Shown piece after piece: positions 1-5,436 of a stretch of DNA of 5,436 bases. Location: assembly GCA_000433735.1 (NCBI GenBank), contig HF998269.1, positions 1 through 5,436 on the forward strand, read 5' to 3'. The notes beneath the pieces are model-generated. The model did not search any database and was not told where the DNA came from. It saw nothing but the letters and a program-made list of their open reading frames with translations. The position numbers and the translations under genes were made by a program. The DNA comes from Clostridium sp. CAG:167 (lineage in GTDB: Bacteria > Bacillota > Clostridia > Lachnospirales > Lachnospiraceae). How positions within the stretch are numbered: position 1 is the stretch's first letter; every line of letters begins with the position of its first letter.

Positions 1-110
1 ACGCCAAGAAAGCATATCGGTTTAAGGATATTAAGTTCATTAGAAACTGGACTAGTCGTGGAGGAGAAGCATTTCATTTGATGAAAATGAAATGGGCATA
101 CTTAAAGTAA
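1..110 (+). CDS. C-terminal end of a BspA-like LRR protein (partial, 5' end outside window)
   Basis: Reading from base 3 gives 35 residues, beginning AKKAYRFKDIKF and ending MKMKWAYLK, then a TAA stop at 108-110. The fragment matches the extreme C-termini of the next two genes: AKKAY is identical in all three, an isolated Trp follows, and each ends in a K-x-KW-x-Y-x-K signature. Bases 1-2 (AC) are compatible with the final bases of a Tyr codon, which would extend the match to YAKKAY. This is therefore the tail of a third tandem paralogue whose signal peptide, head and repeats lie upstream. Only 21 bases separate its stop from the next start, so it probably shares a transcript with the following genes. 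The tail is lysine-rich and basic. Its role is unknown. Confidence 0.85.
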   Translation, partial: AKKAYRFKDIKFIRNWTSRGGEAFHLMKMKWAYLK

Positions 111-115
111 AAATG

Positions 116-123
116 AAGGAGGT
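116..123 (+). promoter_or_regulatory. Ribosome binding site for the first full LRR gene
   Basis: AAGGAGGT lies 8 bases before the ATG at 132. It is a near-perfect match to the anti-Shine-Dalgarno sequence. It sits in the 21-base gap after the preceding stop and fixes the start at 132. Confidence 0.85.
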
Positions 124-131
124 ACAACACT

Positions 132-1319
132 ATGAAAACACACATAAAAATGGGGGTGGCAGTCTTTCTCTTGTCTATTTTATCAGTGGCAGGGATTAAG
201 TCACCGAAGATTAAGGCGGAGATGATAGATTCTTTTCCAAAGTTTTATGAAATTACAGATGTAGAGATTGATGGACACACTTATCAGGCAATTATGTATT
301 CGATTAATGAGAATAGTGGGAAAGGGAAAAAGGAAATAAGATTATTAGGACTGCATACGGAAGAGGATACTATATACATTCCGGAGTCAATAGATGGAAT
401 GCCGGTAACATCGGTAGGTGGTGGAACATATTTTGCCTGCGAAAATACGAAAAATTTTACAGAAGCGCAAACAAAGGAAAAACGGTATTTGCTATGGTCG
501 GCAGATCCCAATAAAGAGTATAAAGAGGTGGTTTTGCCATCTACACTGAAGGTTGTAGGAAGCCGGTGCTTTTCGGCAGTGAAGATAAATAAAGTGGTTG
601 TTCCGAAACAGGTAATTTATATGGGTGGCGGAACCGGATTGAAGGAAGTAGTCATTCAGGGACAGGACACGACGATTGGTATTCAGGCATTTGAAAAAGG
701 AAGATTACAAAAGATCACTTTTCCTAAAAAATATCACGGAAAACTAGAATACCGTGCTTTTTCAGGAAGTCAGATTGAGTCTTTTGTATGGCCGGATCAC
801 AGCAGTTCAAATGGGTGGAGAAAGATAGGTACCAGTTTATTCAATGGTTGTAAAAAATTAAAGAAAGTAACTTTTCCTAAATATCTTGATTATGTATATA
901 TTCCAAGTGGATGTTTCAGCGACTGCAAGAAGTTAAAACAGCTTACATTCCCAAGGAACATTGACAAGGTTATATACAAATACATGGGAGTTTCTGACAA
1001 TCAGCCATATGGTCCCAGAAAGTTAGTGTTCAAAGGAAAGAATACAAGATTAAGAGGTTTAAAAGCTGCAGAATTTCTGAACAGCAACCGGGTTGGTAAA
1101 AAGTATAAGATAGATCTGAAGAAAAAGGATTTATTGACAACAATTAAGGTCGTGGCACCGAAGAAATCTAAGGCAATCCAGTATGCAAAGAAAGCGTACC
1201 GTATCCAGAAAATTTATAAAAATTCCAGTGTGGATAATGACCTTTGGAAGGACCTTTGGCATGAATATGGGAAAAAGGGCTATAAGCTGGCAAAAGTAAA
1301 ATGGTCTTATTTGAAATAA
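132..1319 (+). CDS. Secreted BspA-like leucine-rich repeat protein, basic subtype (395 aa)
   Basis: Residues 1-29 form a signal peptide: Lys-containing start, hydrophobic core at about 9-22, and a plausible signal peptidase I site IKA|E after residue 29. A head segment follows (about 41-131) with IDGHTY at 46-51, PVTSVGG at 91-97, W122 and YK at 130-131. Irregular LRR_5-type repeats occupy about 131-310. Typical units read F-x2-C-K-K-L-K-x-[VL]-TFP, at 237-249 and 262-274; weaker ones lie at 186-198 and 210-220. The tail (about 338-395) contains YAKKAY at 351-356 and ends KVKWSYLK, as in both neighbours. By hand count there are about 60 Lys and 12 Arg against about 36 Asp/Glu, so the protein is strongly basic. 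There is no LPXTG motif, lipobox or recognisable cell-wall domain. BspA-like proteins include surface adhesins; binding to a host or cell-wall ligand here is inference. Confidence 0.85.
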   Translation: MKTHIKMGVAVFLLSILSVAGIKSPKIKAEMIDSFPKFYEITDVEIDGHTYQAIMYSINENSGKGKKEIRLLGLHTEEDTIYIPESIDGMPVTSVGGGTYFACENTKNFTEAQTKEKRYLLWSADPNKEYKEVVLPSTLKVVGSRCFSAVKINKVVVPKQVIYMGGGTGLKEVVIQGQDTTIGIQAFEKGRLQKITFPKKYHGKLEYRAFSGSQIESFVWPDHSSSNGWRKIGTSLFNGCKKLKKVTFPKYLDYVYIPSGCFSDCKKLKQLTFPRNIDKVIYKYMGVSDNQPYGPRKLVFKGKNTRLRGLKAAEFLNSNRVGKKYKIDLKKKDLLTTIKVVAPKKSKAIQYAKKAYRIQKIYKNSSVDNDLWKDLWHEYGKKGYKLAKVKWSYLK

Positions 1320-1321
1320 GG

Positions 1322-1328
1322 AAAGGGG
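1322..1328 (+). promoter_or_regulatory. Ribosome binding site that decides the start of the second LRR gene
   Basis: AAAGGGG directly abuts the in-frame ATG at 1329, leaving no spacer for initiation there. It lies 9 bases before the ATG at 1338, which is normal spacing. This favours 1338 as the true start. The site is weaker than those of the neighbouring genes, so this gene may be translated partly by coupling to the upstream stop at 1319. Confidence 0.65.
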
Positions 1329-1337
1329 ATGAAGAAC

Positions 1338-2492
1338 ATGAAAAAAATGATGAAAACAGGTGCGGTGCTGTTGTTTATGGCTGTTTTGTCACTGGCTGGT
1401 CTGCAGACACCAAAGGTAAAGGCAGATACGATCAATATTACCCAGGACGGCGTCTATGAATATGGAGAAGTGCAGCTGGAAGGACATTCGTATAAGGCAA
1501 TCTGGTTTGAAGTGAAGAATTATGGAACCGATCAGGCCAGGGTACAGATTATGGGACTTCATACTCAGGAGGAAGTAATCTATATTCCATCCACCATCGC
1601 AAATATTCCAGTGAGAAATGTCGGTGGAGAAAATGACTACTCAACAACTGAAAACAAGTACTTCAAAGAGCAGGAGACAAACAGAGTACCTTTCTGGACG
1701 GATGACCAGACACGCAAGTACAAGGAAGTAAAGATTCCAAACACGGTAACTCGAATCGAGTCTGGTTGTTTTGATGTCGTAAAAATCAATAAAATGAGTG
1801 TTCCTGAATCCGTTACCTATATAGGTGGTGGAAGCGGCTTAAAACAGGTTACAGTGAAAGGTAAAAAAACTGTTATAGGAAGAAGTGCCTTTGCCAGAGG
1901 ACGCCTGGAAAAGATCACATTGCCGAAGGACTATCAGGGTAAAATTGAGGAAGGTGCTTTTTCAGGAAGTGACATCAAAAGTTTTGTTTGGCCGGTTTAC
2001 ACCAAAAAGAGCATGGCTAAAAAGATAGAGGAAAGTGCTTTTTCATCATGCAAATCCTTGAAAAAGGTCGTTTTCCCAAAGAAATCAAAATATATAAGGA
2101 TTCCCCAAAATTGTTTTTATGACTGCATTAACCTGACTAAACTCACATTTCCGAAGGGAACAAAGGAGGTTGTATATGGCTTCCATGTATATGCAGATAA
2201 TTATGATGATGGCCCTCAAAAGTTGATCTTCAAAGGAAAAAAGACTAAGTTGAAGGGCGTAAAGGCCAGCAATTATCTGGGAAGTGATGCTGTTGTTGAT
2301 ATTTTTTCTGTGAATTTGAAAAATAAGGTATTGATTTCTACCGGGAAAATTGTCGCACCTAAAAATTCAAGTGCGATACGATACGCAAAAAAAGCGTACT
2401 ATATAAAAAATATCAAGCCTATCAACAACTGGAGAACCCATGGCAAGAAAGGCTTTAAACTGGCTAAGATCAAGTGGTCTTATTCCAAGTAA
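1338..2492 (+). CDS. Secreted BspA-like leucine-rich repeat protein, basic subtype, paralogue (384 aa)
   Basis: This is a tandem paralogue of the gene at 132-1319. The frame is open from an ATG at 1329, but 1338 is preferred for its ribosome-site spacing. From 1338 the signal peptide also aligns with the paralogue residue for residue, ending KVKA|D after residue 29. The head has EGHSY at 48-52, PVRNVGG at 91-97, the same coordinates as in the paralogue, W120 and YK at 128-129. LRR_5-like units follow, such as AF-x2-C-K-S-L-K-K-V-V-FP at about 234-247 and CF-x2-C-I-N-L-T-K-L-TFP at about 259-272. The tail carries YAKKAY (349-354 in this numbering) and ends KIKWSYSK. It is lysine-rich, with no anchor motif. 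The paralogues look about half identical by eye, with several short identical DNA stretches, so they arose by duplication. An extracellular or surface binding role is inferred from the family only. Confidence 0.85.
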   Translation: MKKMMKTGAVLLFMAVLSLAGLQTPKVKADTINITQDGVYEYGEVQLEGHSYKAIWFEVKNYGTDQARVQIMGLHTQEEVIYIPSTIANIPVRNVGGENDYSTTENKYFKEQETNRVPFWTDDQTRKYKEVKIPNTVTRIESGCFDVVKINKMSVPESVTYIGGGSGLKQVTVKGKKTVIGRSAFARGRLEKITLPKDYQGKIEEGAFSGSDIKSFVWPVYTKKSMAKKIEESAFSSCKSLKKVVFPKKSKYIRIPQNCFYDCINLTKLTFPKGTKEVVYGFHVYADNYDDGPQKLIFKGKKTKLKGVKASNYLGSDAVVDIFSVNLKNKVLISTGKIVAPKNSSAIRYAKKAYYIKNIKPINNWRTHGKKGFKLAKIKWSYSK

Positions 2493-2508
2493 TAAAATTA
2501 TAGATCAT

Positions 2509-2515
2509 AGGAGGT
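2509..2515 (+). promoter_or_regulatory. Ribosome binding site for the small exported protein
   Basis: AGGAGGT lies 9 bases before the ATG at 2525. It is a consensus match within the 32-base gap after the LRR gene, and it supports both the start and co-transcription. Confidence 0.8.
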
Positions 2516-2524
2516 AAGCAGAGC

Positions 2525-3040
2525 ATGAGAAAAAAGAAAGGAATTCTTATTACCGCCGTATTGGCGTGTGTTGTAGCACTGGGAGTTGGAGGCTATGCCC
2601 TGGCGGCACAGACAGGGAAAAAAGAAGTGGTGCAGGAAACAAAGGGGGGACAGACGATACTTCCGGTACTTAAGGTAACAGAAGATCTGGAAATGGTGAA
2701 TCAAGAAGTCTGGGAACATTTTGTTTCAGAGACAAAGAAAGGAAATCCAGCAGGAATACGCGTGGAAATGGTAAAGAAACTAAAAGGTAATGTGGAAACA
2801 ATCAGTACAGGGGTGTGGCACAATGTGACCTTTGATGGCAAGTTGTACCACTATACCAGTGATGATATGGATAAAACTTATCGGTATCTGTTCAGAGTTC
2901 ATGGTACTCTGCCAAAGGCAGCGGATTCCAGTTCCTATGATGTGCTGGCAAATGAAAAATACAGTTTCAATGAAATTGCAAAATCCATGTATAGCAATAA
3001 TTCAGAAGATATCGTTGACTTTGAGTTTGCACACTTTTAA
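2525..3040 (+). CDS. Small exported protein of unknown function (171 aa), possibly DUF4362-like
   Basis: Residues 2-5 (RKKK) and a hydrophobic stretch at about 7-28 form a signal peptide or anchor, with ALA|A near residue 27 as a likely signal peptidase I site. Cys15 sits in VLAC, but too deep in the hydrophobic core, and without Leu at -3, for a convincing lipobox. The mature part has no leucine-rich repeats. It has a segment with EVWEHFVSETKKG (61-73), IRVEMV (78-83), then VTFDGKLYHYTSDDMDKTYR (101-120). The order 'helix, IR-x-V, strand, FDG-x3-Y, D-x3-D' recalls the small exported DUF4362-type proteins of Firmicutes. That is a resemblance from memory, not a demonstrated match. The gene is last in the first unit and is followed by a hairpin. 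Its placement suggests a role connected to the LRR proteins, but nothing in the sequence shows what that role is. Confidence 0.8.
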   Translation: MRKKKGILITAVLACVVALGVGGYALAAQTGKKEVVQETKGGQTILPVLKVTEDLEMVNQEVWEHFVSETKKGNPAGIRVEMVKKLKGNVETISTGVWHNVTFDGKLYHYTSDDMDKTYRYLFRVHGTLPKAADSSSYDVLANEKYSFNEIAKSMYSNNSEDIVDFEFAHF

Positions 3041-3059
3041 TAAAAGTAAATGATGGGGA

Positions 3060-3094
3060 GTCCCGCAAATGAACCAGTTGTTTGTTTGCGGGAC
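3060..3094 (+). terminator. Long hairpin, probable transcription terminator of the first unit
   Basis: GTCCCGCAAA (3060-3069) pairs perfectly with TTTGCGGGAC (3085-3094). The stem can continue inward through two G-T pairs, two A-T pairs and one C-G pair to a 5-base loop (about 3075-3079), giving about 15 pairs. It begins 20 bases after the stop of the small exported protein. The 3' flank (ATTTGAAAAT) has no good T-run, so intrinsic termination may be weak. It could instead be an RNA-stabilising 3' end structure or a partial terminator that allows read-through. Confidence 0.6.
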
Positions 3095-3125
3095 ATTTGA
3101 AAATATACAGAAAAATTGTTAAAAA

Positions 3126-3134
3126 TGTGATAAT
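3126..3134 (+). promoter_or_regulatory. Candidate extended -10 promoter for the second unit
   Basis: TGTGATAAT contains a TGn extension and a -10-like GATAAT, matching five of six bases of TATAAT. I find no well-spaced -35 box; TTGAAA at 3097-3102 is 26 bases away, which is too far. If used, it would leave a leader of roughly 100 bases before the ATG at 3239, in which I see no recognisable riboswitch. It is an alternative to the candidate at 3159-3185. Confidence 0.3.
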
Positions 3135-3158
3135 TATTTGAGGGAATTTTGCAAGGGT

Positions 3159-3185
3159 TTTACTTCATCCATCGTTAGGTATAGT
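3159..3185 (+). promoter_or_regulatory. Candidate -35/-10 promoter for the second unit
   Basis: TTTACT (3159-3164, four of six to TTGACA) and TATAGT (3180-3185, five of six to TATAAT) are separated by 15 bases, shorter than the ideal 17. Overlapping -10-like registers in TATAGTATAGG could improve the spacing. The position after the hairpin and about 50 bases before the ATG at 3239 fits a promoter for the two-gene second unit. Confidence 0.35.
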
Positions 3186-3226
3186 ATAGGACCGAATAAA
3201 GAACCGTGAGGGATTGTAAGTAAACG

Positions 3227-3232
3227 AGGAGG
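3227..3232 (+). promoter_or_regulatory. Ribosome binding site for the short LRR-like protein
   Basis: AGGAGG lies 6 bases before the ATG at 3239 and supports that start codon. Confidence 0.8.
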
Positions 3233-3238
3233 AAGCCT

Positions 3239-3748
3239 ATGAATGTAAACAGGGCAATTTTTATTCTGGCTGTAGCAGTGGCGGCAGCTGGGGCGGGGGT
3301 GATCTGGCAGAAAGAATCCATACCGGCCCCGCAGGCAGCAGTGGAGACAGCCATCAGTCAGGAAAAGTATGATGTTGTGTATTCCAGGGACGGCACAAAG
3401 GCGTATATTCATGGCGTGTGGGGATATGGTTACAATGGGGTGGAACGGTCGGCACCGTTGGAACAGGAGCCGGCTTGTGGTATAAGACTGCCACAGGAGA
3501 AGCATGAGAAGGTAACTAGCCTGACCATCGGGAAATTAGCCAGAATAACAGAAGTCGAAAGGAATGACTGCGAACAGGAAGATACGAAAGATCTGTTCTA
3601 TATGTTTCCTAATTTGAAGCACATCACAGTGGAAGAGGGAAATCCTTACCTGAAGATGGAAGGCGATAAACTGTGCGAAATAGATTCAGGCAGTGGTAAG
3701 GTTCGACGGGTGCTGGCACAGCTTCATACGAAGGAGGGACGGCCATGA
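3239..3748 (+). CDS. Short membrane-anchored or secreted protein with one LRR_5-like unit (169 aa)
   Basis: Residues 6-22 form an Ala/Val-rich hydrophobic segment after a short N-terminus with a single Arg. It could be a signal anchor or a signal peptide, with PQA|A near residue 33 as one possible cleavage site. The middle (about 44-85) has YDVVYSRDGTKAYIHGVWGY and a Cys80; I do not recognise it. The C-terminal part (about 91-160) resembles one BspA-type unit: VTSLTIG, then MFPNLKHITVEEGNPYLKMEG (122-142), as in the 'F-x2-L-x2-I-x-V-x3-N-x-x-Y' spacer seen in LRR_5 proteins. The repeat then stops without the usual 'L-I-x-Y-P' continuation, so this looks like a minimal or truncated LRR protein. 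Its stop overlaps the next start (ATGA), indicating translational coupling and probably related function. It could also be a decayed remnant of a longer paralogue, although its ribosome site and reading frame are intact. Confidence 0.78.
   Translation: MNVNRAIFILAVAVAAAGAGVIWQKESIPAPQAAVETAISQEKYDVVYSRDGTKAYIHGVWGYGYNGVERSAPLEQEPACGIRLPQEKHEKVTSLTIGKLARITEVERNDCEQEDTKDLFYMFPNLKHITVEEGNPYLKMEGDKLCEIDSGSGKVRRVLAQLHTKEGRP
3731..3738 (+). promoter_or_regulatory. Ribosome binding site inside the upstream gene, with ATGA stop-start overlap
   Basis: AAGGAGGG lies within the last codons of the short LRR-like gene, 6 bases before the ATG at 3745. The ATG shares bases with the upstream TGA stop (3746-3748). 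This arrangement is typical of translational coupling. Confidence 0.8.
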
Positions 3749-5346
3749 AAAAAAGGAAAATAATAATACTGATTGTCCTGTCCATGATTTTGGTGGCAGA
3801 AGGAGTTCTATATTTTACCAGTTCCAAGTCTTATGCAGATATTTCTGAAAAATTAAAGGCAACAGTGGTGGATGAAGAAAATGGAACTTTGCTGAATTGT
3901 CAGAACATATCCATTGACGGACGCAATTACACTCAGTTGATATGTCAGATCAAAAAGGGAGAGGTCAGGATTATCAGCCTGAAAACAAAAGATCGGGAAC
4001 TGGTGATCGCAAACCGCATCGGATCCTATCCGGTAAAGGTGGTAGGAGGAAGCTGGACAGAAATTCCGGAGGCACGGTGGATGGCGGAGAATCAGCAGAA
4101 AACCGTAGATCTGGGCGTGGCATCCTGGATGGAAGAGGAGACGGTGAAGTATAAGTCCATAAAACTGGAGGAAGGCATCCAGAGAGTCGAGAAAGAATCC
4201 TTCTATGGCGTCAAAACAGAAAAACTGGAGCTGCCGTCTACTTTTATCCTGGCCGGGGCTCTTTCCTTTGCTCAGGCGGATATAGGAGAACTGGTTTGCC
4301 ACAGTAAAAAAGTGTATCGTCAGTGGGGTGCCTTTTGGAACACACCGTACGTGAACCAGTTTCCGGAGGTCACGGAAGAAGATATTCGCGATAGAATACT
4401 TGGAACGGAAGAAAGTACGCAGGCATACGAAGTTACCAAGGACAGTATTTGTGTGCATCAAAGCATTAACCTAAAGGAAATGGAAAGGACAGATGCGCAC
4501 ATAATGATCCTGGATCAGCCGGTAAAATTTGAAGATAGCAATGGTAACATAGAGGACAGCCAGCAGGCTCCGGAATATGATACATATTTTAGTAAATGCA
4601 GCCAGGTATCACAGATAAAAATGGCAGCCTCAGATGCCCGGGCGGCGAAGAATGGGGAATTTTACGCACAGGATAATATGTTTGTCTATAAAAACCCGGA
4701 AAAAGGCGTTTATGCCTGCCCGGTCACCCGACAGGGAAAGGTAACGCTGGCAGATGATATTTGGGATGTTTATGATTGTGCTTTTGAAAAATGTGACAAG
4801 ATAACAGAAGTTCAATTGCCGGCATCCGTCAGATGGGCAGGGGCTGCCGCTTTTAGTTATATGTTCTCTTGCAAGAAAATTACGGTGGACGAGAAAAGCA
4901 AATACCTGAAAAGCGTGGAGGGTGTGTTATTTACAAAAGATGGCCAGGTGCTTATCGCCTATCCGGCAGGGAAAAAGGATTCGGTTTATCAGGTGCCAAA
5001 AGGTGTACGGGTTATTGCAGACGGAGCCTTTATGGGCGCAGAACATTTAAAACTGGTCAATCTCACAACAGGTATGTATTATGTAGGGGAAAAGGCCTTT
5101 GCGGATTGCAAAAATCTGAAATATGTCCGGTGCAAAGATTCCATCCAGTACATTATGAAGTCAGCCTATGAAGGATGCGATAAATTCGCATATGCTTCAA
5201 GACCTAAACGAAAAAAGTTTGATAATACCTGTATTGAAGCCTTTATTGATTGGAAAAACAGGTATAAATATCTGGATTATTTGGATCAGGCAGCTGTGTA
5301 TAAATTAAGATATACTTATGAGGGGAACTCCTTTTATAAAAAGTAA
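3745..5346 (+). CDS. Exported BspA-like leucine-rich repeat protein with inserted central segment (533 aa)
   Basis: The N-terminus KKRK is followed by a hydrophobic stretch (about 6-24). SYA|D after residue 31 is a likely signal peptidase I site, though an uncleaved anchor is possible. The head (about 50-165) matches that of the two basic paralogues: IDGRNY at 57-62, PVKVVGG at 96-102, W128, YK at 136-137, then F-x2-VK and LELPS. About 201-277 is a charged segment without LRR features. Repeats resume at about 278, with clear LRR_5 units: AFEKCDKITEVQLPAS (346-361), CKKITVDEKSKYL ... GVLFTKDG (376-400), LIAYPAG (403-409), AFADCKNLKYV (451-461), and a last AYEGC. The basic YAKKAY tail is absent; the protein ends in a Tyr/Lys-rich segment. 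By hand count acidic and basic residues are nearly equal (about 73 versus 75), unlike the paralogues. There is no LPXTG motif. An extracellular binding role is inferred from BspA-like relatives. Confidence 0.87.
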   Translation: MKKRKIIILIVLSMILVAEGVLYFTSSKSYADISEKLKATVVDEENGTLLNCQNISIDGRNYTQLICQIKKGEVRIISLKTKDRELVIANRIGSYPVKVVGGSWTEIPEARWMAENQQKTVDLGVASWMEEETVKYKSIKLEEGIQRVEKESFYGVKTEKLELPSTFILAGALSFAQADIGELVCHSKKVYRQWGAFWNTPYVNQFPEVTEEDIRDRILGTEESTQAYEVTKDSICVHQSINLKEMERTDAHIMILDQPVKFEDSNGNIEDSQQAPEYDTYFSKCSQVSQIKMAASDARAAKNGEFYAQDNMFVYKNPEKGVYACPVTRQGKVTLADDIWDVYDCAFEKCDKITEVQLPASVRWAGAAAFSYMFSCKKITVDEKSKYLKSVEGVLFTKDGQVLIAYPAGKKDSVYQVPKGVRVIADGAFMGAEHLKLVNLTTGMYYVGEKAFADCKNLKYVRCKDSIQYIMKSAYEGCDKFAYASRPKRKKFDNTCIEAFIDWKNRYKYLDYLDQAAVYKLRYTYEGNSFYKK

Positions 5347-5350
5347 ATAT

Positions 5351-5436
5351 GATTACAAGGATGGGGGGCTTGCATCACTGTTCGCCAAAACAAGACAGAT
5401 TTTTCCTTGACATTTCCCCCTCCATCCCTCATAATC
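5351..5436. repeat. Imperfect inverted repeat in the non-coding end of the window
   Basis: The left arm (5351-5368) begins GATTA and contains GGATGG followed by Gs. The right arm (5416-5436) contains Cs, CCATCC and ends TAATC. The arms are complementary except for a few mismatches and about three unpaired bases, with a 47-base spacer. The spacer holds ATTTTT (5399-5404) after a weak CTGT/ACAG stem (5378-5381 with 5395-5398). The structure starts 5 bases after the last stop and reaches the final base of the window, so its true extent is unknown. It could be part of a terminator for the second unit, a larger RNA structure, or a short non-autonomous inverted-repeat element. Confidence 0.45.

Noticed and set aside
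2525..2612. Reading the small exported protein as a lipoprotein because of Cys15 in VLAC
   Set aside because: The Cys lies in the middle of the hydrophobic segment, followed by another dozen hydrophobic or small residues, and position -3 is Val with Leu at -2. A signal peptidase I site at ALA|A fits better.
2498..2719. A minus-strand frame overlapping the start of the small exported protein
   Set aside because: It is a complementary shadow of a signal-peptide-coding region, and the Phe/His/Cys-rich product has no recognisable feature.
3186..3238. A riboswitch or attenuator in the leader of the second unit
   Set aside because: I see no conserved riboswitch core and no competing hairpins with a T-run between the candidate promoter and the ribosome site.
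3134..3505. A 123-residue minus-strand frame across the intergenic region and the short LRR-like gene
   Set aside because: It is antisense to a gene with a good ribosome site and signal sequence, and its translation is low-complexity, rich in Cys, His, Arg and Leu, typical of a shadow frame.
3853..4461. A 202-residue open frame on the minus strand inside the 533 aa LRR gene
   Set aside because: It lies wholly antisense to a well-supported gene, has no ribosome site before its ATG (complement of 4459-4461), and its Cys/Phe-rich translation shows no domain.
132..5346. Cell-wall anchoring signals (LPXTG, choline-binding or SH3-type repeats) on the LRR proteins
   Set aside because: None of the C-termini has an LPXTG motif followed by a hydrophobic stretch, and no wall-binding repeats are visible, so a sorted surface protein call is not supported.

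Overview
The window looks like a low-to-mid GC Firmicutes chromosome, most likely a gut Clostridia/Lachnospiraceae-type organism. This is inferred from AT-leaning, lysine-rich coding sequence, strong AGGAGG-type ribosome binding sites, tight same-strand gene packing and families of exported BspA-like leucine-rich repeat proteins. No rRNA or other taxonomic marker is present, so the assignment is tentative.

Layout, all on the + strand. Bases 1-110 are the 3' end of a gene that starts outside the window. Bases 132-1319 and 1338-2492 are two full-length paralogues of it: secreted, very basic, BspA-like (LRR_5 type) proteins with a shared C-terminal tail. Bases 2525-3040 encode a small exported protein of unknown function. 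The four genes are separated by only 18-32 bases and probably form one transcript, which ends at a long hairpin at 3060-3094. After about 200 bases holding that hairpin and candidate promoters comes a second unit: a short membrane-anchored protein with one recognisable LRR_5 unit (3239-3748), then, overlapping it by four bases (ATGA), a 533-residue exported LRR protein (3745-5346). The last 90 bases are non-coding and carry an imperfect inverted repeat that runs to the window edge.

How it fits together: the three full-length LRR proteins share an N-terminal 'head' (IDG-x2-Y ... PV-x2-VGG ... W ... YK) that I do not recognise as a named domain. They differ in their C-terminal halves. The locus therefore looks like a lineage-specific expansion of a secreted LRR family with two subtypes: a strongly basic one in the first unit and a charge-balanced one with an inserted segment in the second. 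Each subtype is accompanied by a small exported protein without a full LRR array. Function is unknown; surface or extracellular binding is an inference from the BspA family. I saw no mobile-element gene, CRISPR array, tRNA or enzyme.
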